6,470 bases of DNA, taken from assembly GCA_041164825.1 (NCBI GenBank), contig JBEAOO010000033.1:1-6470 (forward strand), read 5' to 3'. Source of the stretch: JBEAOO01 sp041164825. Lineage in GTDB: Bacteria > Pseudomonadota > Gammaproteobacteria > Burkholderiales > Burkholderiaceae_C. Shown here piece by piece: positions 1 to 5,253 of this stretch (positions are counted from its first letter, which is position 1; each line of letters opens with the position of its first letter). Position numbers and translations under genes: made by a program. The notes under the pieces are model-generated. The model made no database searches. It saw only the letters and a list, made by a program, of their open reading frames with translations, and had not been told where the DNA came from.

Positions 1-288
1 ACCGACTGGCGCGAGGGCCCGGTGCTGGCGCAAAGCTGGTACGTGCTCGAAGCCATCCGCCGCACCGTCGAGAGCGAAGGCGGGCAAATGAGCGATGTGG
101 TCAAGCTGGTGCAGTACTTCCGCAACCTCGATCACTTCCCGCTCTACAGCCGCGTGCGCAGGCAGTTCTTTCCGGGTGAGCCGCCGGCCTCCACCGTGGT
201 CGAGGTGAGCGCCATGCTGCCCAGCGCCGAGGTGCTGATCGAGGTGGAAGCCACCGCCTGGCTGCCCCTGCACCGCATTCGCGCCTGA
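1..288 (+). CDS. RidA/YjgF-family protein, 5'-truncated by window edge
   Basis: The C-terminal 95 residues of a RidA (YjgF/YER057c/UK114) protein are visible; the reading frame is open from base 1, so the true start lies upstream. Family landmarks in order are the helix with LEAIRRTVESEGG, the strand DVVKLVQYFRNLDHFP, the FFPGEPPAS loop and the C-terminal strand LIEVEATAW. The family forms trimers, and canonical members hydrolyse reactive enamines/imines in the cytoplasm. Canonical RidA binds the substrate carboxylate through an Arg in the PAR(T/S) motif. Here that position is Ser (codon 190-192), although the Glu of the last strand (247-249) is kept. The protein therefore belongs to one of the Arg-less Rid subgroups, whose reactions are mostly unknown. 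The stop is 29 bases before the creatininase-like gene, on the same strand, which suggests co-transcription. Family assignment is firm; substrate is unknown. Confidence 0.9.
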   Translation, partial: TDWREGPVLAQSWYVLEAIRRTVESEGGQMSDVVKLVQYFRNLDHFPLYSRVRRQFFPGEPPASTVVEVSAMLPSAEVLIEVEATAWLPLHRIRA

Positions 289-317
289 TCCGACCCCCCC
301 GCACCGAGACCCGCCCC

Positions 318-1154
318 ATGCTGCACGGCTACACCCCGCCCGAGCGTTTCCTGCCCTACCTGAGCTGGACCGACATCGCCGCCCTGCCCGACCGCGCCAA
401 CACGGTGCTGGTGCTGCCCGTGGGCTCCATCGAGCAGCACGGCCCGCACCTGCCTTGTGCGGTCGACAGCGTGATTGCGGCCGGCGTGATGGGCCATGCG
501 CTGGCGCGGCTGCCGGCCAGCGTGCCAGCCTTCGGCCTGCCGCCCATCGTCTACGGCAAGTCCGACGAGCACACCCACTTCCCCGGCACCTTCACCATCG
601 ACGGCGCCACGCTGCAGGCGCAGGTGCTGGCCATTGGCGAGAGTGCTTACCGCGCGGGTTTTCGCAAGCTGCTGATGGTCAACGGCCATGGCGGCCAGCC
701 GCAGGTGTTGGAGATGGCCGCGCGCGAACTGCGCCTGCGCCACGGCGACATGCTGGCGCTGCCGCACTTCACCTGGCGCGTGCCCAACGTGGCCCACCAG
801 TTCTTGAGCGACCGTGAGCGTCGCCTCGCCATGCACGCCGGCCATGCCGAAACCGCCATCCTGATGGCGCTGGCGCCGCACACCGTGCACCTCGACCGCG
901 CGGTGGTGCACTACCCGCCCGAGTTCCCGCGCTCGCTATCTGCCGACGGCCGGCCCACCACGGCCTGGGTGGCGCGCGATTTCGGCCCCAGCGGCGTGAT
1001 CGGCGACCCCACGGGCGCCACAGCGGAGCAAGGACAAGCCATCCTCGATTCGCTCGCCGCCAGCTGGGCCACCGCCATCACCGATCTGCACCATTTGCAG
1101 TGGGCCGTGCGTGACGACACGCCGGTGGAGATCGCCTTCCAGCCCGCTCACTGA
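318..1154 (+). CDS. Creatininase-family metal-dependent amidohydrolase
   Basis: This 278-residue protein has the usual length and motif order of the creatininase family (creatinine amidohydrolase, MftE, FAPy deformylase ArfB). The metal-site residues are visible: E39 and H41 in GSIEQHGPHLP, D50, H124 in VNGHGGQ, and E178 in HAGHAETA. The family motif with SDEHTHFPGTF (residues 82-92) is also present. The family hydrolyses cyclic or linear C-N amide bonds with two divalent metal ions, in the cytoplasm; no signal peptide is seen. It carries NGHGG rather than the NGHYEN of true creatininase, so it is closer to the ArfB/MftE-like branch and creatinine is unlikely as substrate. The ATG at 318 is preceded only by a weak GAGA (305-308). 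It lies between a RidA gene and a binding-protein gene in a same-strand cluster with a heterocycle deaminase, so a ring-opening hydrolase role is plausible but inferred. Confidence 0.9.
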   Translation: MLHGYTPPERFLPYLSWTDIAALPDRANTVLVLPVGSIEQHGPHLPCAVDSVIAAGVMGHALARLPASVPAFGLPPIVYGKSDEHTHFPGTFTIDGATLQAQVLAIGESAYRAGFRKLLMVNGHGGQPQVLEMAARELRLRHGDMLALPHFTWRVPNVAHQFLSDRERRLAMHAGHAETAILMALAPHTVHLDRAVVHYPPEFPRSLSADGRPTTAWVARDFGPSGVIGDPTGATAEQGQAILDSLAASWATAITDLHHLQWAVRDDTPVEIAFQPAH

Positions 1155-1229
1155 TCTCTGCGTCACCGTCGTTTCACCCACCGCTTTTCCTCTCCCACCA
1201 CCCCCACGCCAACCCCAGGAGTTCTTTCG

Positions 1230-2243
1230 ATGACGACCCCTCCTCTGTCCCTCCCTTCGCTGCGCGCTGTTGTCCGTGGCACCGCCGTCGCTCTGGCCGC
1301 CAGCACCCTGGCCCTGGGCGCCCAGGCGCAAGAAAAATTCATCTACCTCACCAACTGGTACGCGCAGGCCGAACACGGCGGCTTCTACCAAGCGCTGGCC
1401 ACCGGCGGCTACAAAAAGGCCGGCCTCGACGTCACCATCAAGATGGGCGGCCCGCAGGTCAACGGCATGCAGCTGCTGGCGGCCGGCCAGGCCGATTGCT
1501 TCATGGGCTACGACACCCAAACCATGAAGGCCTGGGAGCAGGGCATCCAGGCCATGACGGTGGCCGCCGCCTTCCAGAAAGACCCGCAGGTGCTGATCGC
1601 CCACCCCGAGGTCAAGAAGATGGAGGACATGAAGGGCAAGACCATTCTGCTGGCCTCGTCCTCGCACAGCACCTTCTGGCCCTGGCTCAAAACCACCTAC
1701 GGTTTCACCGACGCGCAAGCCCGCCCCTACACCTTCAACATCCAGCCCTTCCTCGCGGACAAGAACGTGATCCAGCAGGGCTACCTCTCCAGCGAGCCCT
1801 ACGCGGTGGAGAAAGAAGCCAAGTTCAAGCCCAGCGTGTTTTTGCTGTCCGACTACGGCTGGCCGGCGTACTCCACCAACGTGGTCTGCATGGAAAAAAC
1901 CGTGAAGGAGCGCCCCGCTGCGGTGGCTGCGTTTGTGAAGGCCACGATGGAAGGCTGGAAGAGCTACCTCACCGCCGACCCGTCGCCCGCCAACGCGCTG
2001 ATCAAGAAGGACAACCCCAACATGACCGACGACCTGATCGCCAACGGCATTGCCAAGATGAAGGAAACCGGCATGGCCTTGGGCGGCGACGCGGCCAAGC
2101 TCGGCATCGGCGTGATCACCGACGAGCGCATGAAAAAGACCTACGACATGATGGTCACGCACAAGCTGCTGGACCCGAGCAAGGTTGACCTCAAGCGCAC
2201 CTACACGACCCAGTTTGTGCGCGACCTGAAGGTCATGCCCTGA
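1230..2243 (+). CDS. ABC transporter substrate-binding protein, NMT1/THI5-like (NitT/TauT type)
   Basis: This 337-residue exported protein captures the solute in the periplasm for the importer encoded downstream. Residues 1-33 form a signal peptide: polar start, R12 and R16, hydrophobic stretch 18-30, and an AQA cleavage site before Q34. There is no lipobox cysteine, so it is soluble. The mature part opens with NWYAQAEHGGFYQA (42-55), matching the conserved ligand-binding start of NMT1/THI5 and ThiY-like proteins, followed by the AGQAD segment (85-89), the KGKTILLASSSHSTFWPW hinge region (135-152) and EPY (189-191). The ATG at 1230 has a strong AGGAG (1217-1221) at 8 bases. The family takes pyrimidines, taurine/sulfonates, nitrate and other small ligands. 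The aromatic pocket residues W43, Y44, F52, Y53 and W150 suit a planar heterocycle (inference). Gene context points to a pterin or purine-like ligand; no THI-box precedes the gene. Confidence 0.92.
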   Translation: MTTPPLSLPSLRAVVRGTAVALAASTLALGAQAQEKFIYLTNWYAQAEHGGFYQALATGGYKKAGLDVTIKMGGPQVNGMQLLAAGQADCFMGYDTQTMKAWEQGIQAMTVAAAFQKDPQVLIAHPEVKKMEDMKGKTILLASSSHSTFWPWLKTTYGFTDAQARPYTFNIQPFLADKNVIQQGYLSSEPYAVEKEAKFKPSVFLLSDYGWPAYSTNVVCMEKTVKERPAAVAAFVKATMEGWKSYLTADPSPANALIKKDNPNMTDDLIANGIAKMKETGMALGGDAAKLGIGVITDERMKKTYDMMVTHKLLDPSKVDLKRTYTTQFVRDLKVMP

Positions 2244-2300
2244 GCCTGGGCACGCGCGCGCGCACGCCCCACCCCGCACCGCAATGAGGCCCGCAAGACG

Positions 2301-3341
2301 ATGCCCAGCACCACGCCCAGTCCTGTGCCCGTGACCCTGCCGGTCATTGACCTGCGGGCCTCTTTGTGTTGCCGTGATGCGGTGGGCGCCGACCCCACCG
2401 CGCTGCAGGCCACAGCCGCCGAGGTGGCGGCGGCCTGCAGCGAGCACGGCTTTTTCTACGTGTCCGGTCACGGCATGCCGCAGGCTGTGCTCGACGAGAC
2501 CTTCGCACTCGCGCACCGTTTTTTCGCCTTGCCCGAGGCCGACAAGGCGCGCTGGCACATCGACCAGTCGCCCATCAAACGCGGCTTCGACCCCATCGGC
2601 TGGCAGGTGCTCGACCCGGGCATGCCGACGGACCTGAAGGAAAGCTTCTACCTGGGTGTGGACCGCGGCCCGGACGACGCGCTGGTGCGCGCCGGCGTGC
2701 CGCAACAAGGCCCCAACCAGTGGCCCGACGAGGCGCGGGTGCCGGGCTTTCGCGCCATCACCACGGCGTATGAACAGGCCGCGCGCGCCCTCAGCCACCA
2801 CATCATGGCGCTGATCGCCATCGGCCTGGGGCTGCCGGCCGATCACTTCGAGGCCTTCATGCAGGACCCGATGCCGGTGCTGCGCCTGCTGCACTACCCC
2901 ACCCAGCCGGCCGTGGTCGACCCCGGCCAGATCGGCTGCGGCGCGCACACCGACTGGGGCGGCATCACCCTGCTCGCGCAAGACGATGCCGGCGGCCTGC
3001 AGGTGCAGGGCGCCGATGGCCGGTGGTTCGCTGCACCGCCGCTGCCCGGCACCTTGGTGGTCAACCTGGGCGACCTGATGCAGCGCTGGACCAACCACCG
3101 CTACCGCTCCACGTTGCATCGCGTGCTCAACCCCACGGGCACGAATGGCATGGCCGCCGAGCGTTATTCCATCGCTTACTTTTTCGACATCGACTACCAC
3201 GCGGTGGTGACCGTGCTGCCGGCGTGTGTGGATGCCGAGCACCCCGCGCTCTACCCGCCCATCACCGCTGGTGAGCACGTCGCACAGATGTACACCCGCA
3301 CCACGGCCGTGCCCCCTGCTTCATTCACCGCCCCTGCCTGA
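2301..3341 (+). CDS. Fe(II)/2-oxoglutarate-dependent oxygenase, isopenicillin N synthase family
   Basis: This is a 346-residue cytoplasmic non-haem iron oxygenase with the standard two-part layout: an N-terminal DIOX_N domain (about 13-125, with PVIDLR and HGFFYVSGHGMP) and a C-terminal double-stranded beta-helix domain (about 190-300). Iron ligands are H216 and D218 (HTDWG) and H273 (STLHRV). R288 and S290 (RYS) sit where 2-oxoglutarate's distal carboxylate binds, and the LLHYP motif is at 196-200. All catalytic residues are intact. It most resembles the broad bacterial COG3491 group, not true isopenicillin N synthase. That group hydroxylates, demethylates or desaturates small molecules, and the substrate cannot be read from sequence. 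The ATG at 2301 has a modest GAGG (2286-2289). The stop TGA overlaps the AGGAG of the next gene. It sits inside the ABC transporter operon, between binding protein and ATPase, which suggests that it acts on the imported compound or a product of it. Confidence 0.93.
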   Translation: MPSTTPSPVPVTLPVIDLRASLCCRDAVGADPTALQATAAEVAAACSEHGFFYVSGHGMPQAVLDETFALAHRFFALPEADKARWHIDQSPIKRGFDPIGWQVLDPGMPTDLKESFYLGVDRGPDDALVRAGVPQQGPNQWPDEARVPGFRAITTAYEQAARALSHHIMALIAIGLGLPADHFEAFMQDPMPVLRLLHYPTQPAVVDPGQIGCGAHTDWGGITLLAQDDAGGLQVQGADGRWFAAPPLPGTLVVNLGDLMQRWTNHRYRSTLHRVLNPTGTNGMAAERYSIAYFFDIDYHAVVTVLPACVDAEHPALYPPITAGEHVAQMYTRTTAVPPASFTAPA

Positions 3342-3353
3342 GGAGACCCGCGC

Positions 3354-4226
3354 ATGAGCGACTTCACACCCGTCACTGCCCCCGCCGATCCGGCCATCCA
3401 AGTGCTCTCCGCCGAGCAGGTGTACCCCAACGGCACGCGCGCGTTGATGCCGGTGGACCTGACGGTGCAGCCGGGTGAATTCATCACCCTGCTCGGCCCT
3501 TCGGGCTGCGGCAAGAGCACGCTGCTGAAGATGGTGGCGGGCCTCTTGGCGCCCACCGACGGTCGCATCTTGGTGCACCGCCGCGAGGTGCACGCGGTGG
3601 GCCAGCGCCGCCCCGACAACCAGCCGGCGCTGGACACACCCGAACCGCGCCTGTCCTTCGTGTTTCAAGAGGCCACGCTGATGCCCTGGGCCACCGTGGC
3701 CGCCAATGTGCGCCTGCCGCTGGACCTGGCCGGCGTGCCGCGCGCCGAAGCCGATGCGCGCGTCGACGAGGTGCTGGCGCTGGTGGGCCTGAGCGGCTTC
3801 GCCCAGCAGCGGCCCAAGGAGTTGTCGGGCGGCATGCAGATGCGCGTGTCCATCGCCCGCGGCCTGGTGACGCGGCCACAACTGCTGCTGATGGACGAGC
3901 CCTTTGGCGCGCTCGACGAGATCACGCGCAACAAGCTCGACGCCGACCTGCTGGCGCTGTGGCAGCAGCAGGGGCTGACGGTGGTGTTCGTCACCCACTC
4001 GATCGCCGAGGCGGTGTTTCTGTCCACCCGCGTGGTGGTGATGGCGGCGCGGCCGGGCCGGGTGGTGGAAGACGTGGTGATGGACGAGCCCTTTCCGCGC
4101 GGCGCCGACTTCCGCGTCAGCGCCCGCTTTGCCGCGCATGCGGCGCGGCTGCAGGCCAGCCTGCTGCGCGCCAGTGCGCTGCTTGACGCCGACGCCACCA
4201 CCGCCATTGAGGAGCCCCAGCCATGA
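3354..4226 (+). CDS. ABC transporter ATP-binding protein (NitT/TauT, SsuB/ThiZ-like)
   Basis: This 290-residue ATPase powers the importer at the inner face of the cytoplasmic membrane. All ABC motifs are intact: Walker A GPSGCGKST (48-56), Q-loop Q105, signature LSGGMQ (157-162), Walker B LLLMDEP (177-183), D-loop ALD (186-188) and H-loop H215. The flow of the C-terminal half (FGALDEITRNKL, then VTHSIAEAVFLSTRVVVM) is typical of the nitrate/sulfonate/taurine class. About 18 extra, polar, proline-rich residues lie at roughly 80-97, between Walker A and the Q-loop, where relatives have a short turn; the C-terminal tail after 250 is also longer than in SsuB. The start at 3354 has AGGAG (3341-3345) at 8 bases, overlapping the stop of the oxygenase gene, so translational coupling is likely. 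The end overlaps the permease start by 4 bases. Confidence 0.96.
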   Translation: MSDFTPVTAPADPAIQVLSAEQVYPNGTRALMPVDLTVQPGEFITLLGPSGCGKSTLLKMVAGLLAPTDGRILVHRREVHAVGQRRPDNQPALDTPEPRLSFVFQEATLMPWATVAANVRLPLDLAGVPRAEADARVDEVLALVGLSGFAQQRPKELSGGMQMRVSIARGLVTRPQLLLMDEPFGALDEITRNKLDADLLALWQQQGLTVVFVTHSIAEAVFLSTRVVVMAARPGRVVEDVVMDEPFPRGADFRVSARFAAHAARLQASLLRASALLDADATTAIEEPQP

Positions 4227-5146
4227 GCGCCATCCCTGCCGACCTGCGCGGTGCCGCCGCGCGTTCCTCACACGCGCACGACACCTTGATGCCGATGGAG
4301 CCCGTCGTGCCCGCAACCGCGGTTGCCGTTGTTCAACAGCCCGCGCGCCGCGCCGCGCGGCCTTGGGCGCAACACCCTCAAGTGCAGCACATCGGCCTGC
4401 CCGTGTTGGTGGCGCTGGTGCTGCTCAGCGTGTGGCAAGGCGCGGTCACCGCCTTCGACATCCCGGTGTTCTTGGTCCCTTCGCCGCTGCGCATTGCTGA
4501 AACCCTGTGGGCCGACCTGGGCCTGCTGATGGGCGCGCTGTGGGTGACGATGAAGATCACGCTGCTGGCCTTCGGCCTCTCTGTGATCCTGGGTGTGGCG
4601 GTGGCGTTTGTGTTCGTGCAGAGCCGTTGGATCGAGACCGCGTTTTTCCCGTACGCGGTGCTGCTGCAGGTGACGCCGGTGGTGGCCATCGCGCCGCTGA
4701 TCATCATCTGGGTCAAAGACCCAACGCTCTCGCTGGTGATTTGCGCCACGCTGGTGGCCCTGTTCCCCATCATCGCCAACACCACCCAGGGCCTGCGCAG
4801 CGTGCACCCGGGCCTGGCCGCGTACTTCCAGTTGCAGCGTGCCACCCGCTGGCAAACGCTGGTGCGCCTGCGCATCCCGAGCGCGCTGCCGTACTTCTTT
4901 GTCGGCCTGCGCGTGTCGGGTGGGCTGGCGCTGATCGGTGCGGTGGTGGCCGAGTTCGTGGCCGGCACCGGCGGCACCGGCACGGGTCTGGCCTACCAAA
5001 TTTTGCAGTCCAGCTACCAGCTCAACATCCCGCGCATGTTCGCCGCGCTGGTGCTGATTGCGGTGGCCGGCGTGGCGCTGTTTGCGTTGCTGGCCGCCGT
5101 CTCGCGCTGGGCCCTGAGCTGGCACGAGAGCGAACACGCCACCTGA
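4223..5146 (+). CDS. ABC transporter permease (NitT/TauT, SsuC/ThiX-like)
   Basis: This 307-residue integral membrane protein forms the translocation path of the importer. Membrane segments are seen at about 57-75, 103-133 (one or two passes), 141-163, 168-186, 231-247 and 272-294. The cytoplasmic coupling loop that contacts the ATPase is recognisable around 200-222 (ATRWQTLVRLRIPSALP), but the glycine usual in the EAA motif is Arg (R206) and the EAA triad itself is not conserved. The first ~55 residues are an Ala/Pro/Arg-rich cytoplasmic extension absent from the ~260-residue SsuC type. The ATG at 4223 is preferred over internal Met codons at 4289 and 4295 because it has GAGGAG (4209-4214) at 8 bases and overlaps the ATPase stop as ATGA (4223-4226), a typical coupled arrangement. 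It is the third component of the importer with the genes at 1230 and 3354. Confidence 0.95.
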   Translation: MSAIPADLRGAAARSSHAHDTLMPMEPVVPATAVAVVQQPARRAARPWAQHPQVQHIGLPVLVALVLLSVWQGAVTAFDIPVFLVPSPLRIAETLWADLGLLMGALWVTMKITLLAFGLSVILGVAVAFVFVQSRWIETAFFPYAVLLQVTPVVAIAPLIIIWVKDPTLSLVICATLVALFPIIANTTQGLRSVHPGLAAYFQLQRATRWQTLVRLRIPSALPYFFVGLRVSGGLALIGAVVAEFVAGTGGTGTGLAYQILQSSYQLNIPRMFAALVLIAVAGVALFALLAAVSRWALSWHESEHAT

Positions 5147-5166
5147 CCCTTCTCACTGGCTTGACA

Positions 5167-5203
5167 CCCTCTCCCCCTGGGAGAGGGCCCGGGTGAGGGC
5201 CCG
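5167..5203. repeat. REP-like intergenic hairpin with duplicated arm
   Basis: A perfect 9-base inverted repeat, CCCTCTCCC (5167-5175) and GGGAGAGGG (5179-5187), is separated by only CCT. A second copy of the right arm with one change, GGGTGAGGG, follows at 5191-5199, and the 9-mer GAGGGCCCG occurs twice (5183-5191 and 5195-5203). From general knowledge, CCCTCTCCC...GGGTGAGGG elements are dispersed many times in intergenic DNA of Burkholderiales and other proteobacteria. It lies 20 bases after the permease stop. It has no U-tract, so it is not a standard Rho-independent terminator. It may stabilise the upstream transcript end or dampen read-through into the deaminase gene (inference). Confidence 0.75.
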
Positions 5204-5242
5204 CGCCCCACCGCCCATTGATCGACATGCGACCGTACCCCC

Positions 5243-5247
5243 AGGAG
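5243..5247 (+). promoter_or_regulatory. Ribosome binding site that fixes a TTG start
   Basis: AGGAG at 5243-5247 stands 6 bases before TTG at 5254. An in-frame ATG at 5227 lies upstream but would place this site inside the coding region and has no purine-rich site of its own. Translation from TTG also begins exactly where the family's first beta-strand does (LIHNARAI), which supports TTG as the start. Confidence 0.8.
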
Positions 5248-5253
5248 CCGCCC

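Noticed and set aside
1155..1229. Possible TPP or other riboswitch leader before the binding-protein gene
   Set aside because: The leader is only 75 bases, pyrimidine-rich, lacks THI-box core sequences and shows no stable multi-stem fold; only the AGGAG at 1217-1221 is recognisable.
2248..2269. Alternating CACGCGCGCGCGCACG tract and weak stem between the binding-protein and oxygenase genes
   Set aside because: The stem is a 4-base GGGC/GCCC pair with two mismatches above it and no U-tract, so it is not a convincing terminator. A short CG-alternating tract is expected at this base composition.
936..3278. 780-codon open frame on the minus strand spanning the creatininase, binding-protein and oxygenase genes
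   Set aside because: It runs antisense to three genes with clear family motifs. Its translation is rich in His, Arg, Gly and Val with no recognisable domain, as expected from the reverse complement of GC-rich codons.
5161..5190. Perfect TTGACA (-35 box) after the permease gene, suggesting a promoter for the deaminase
   Set aside because: The -10 position 17 bases downstream reads AGGGCC, inside the hairpin arm, with no TATAAT-like match at 16-18 bases. The hexamer alone is not enough.
5227..5253. Alternative deaminase start at ATG 5227
   Set aside because: It is in frame, but it has no ribosome binding site, would add nine residues (MRPYPQEPP) before the first family strand, and would swallow the well-placed AGGAG at 5243-5247.
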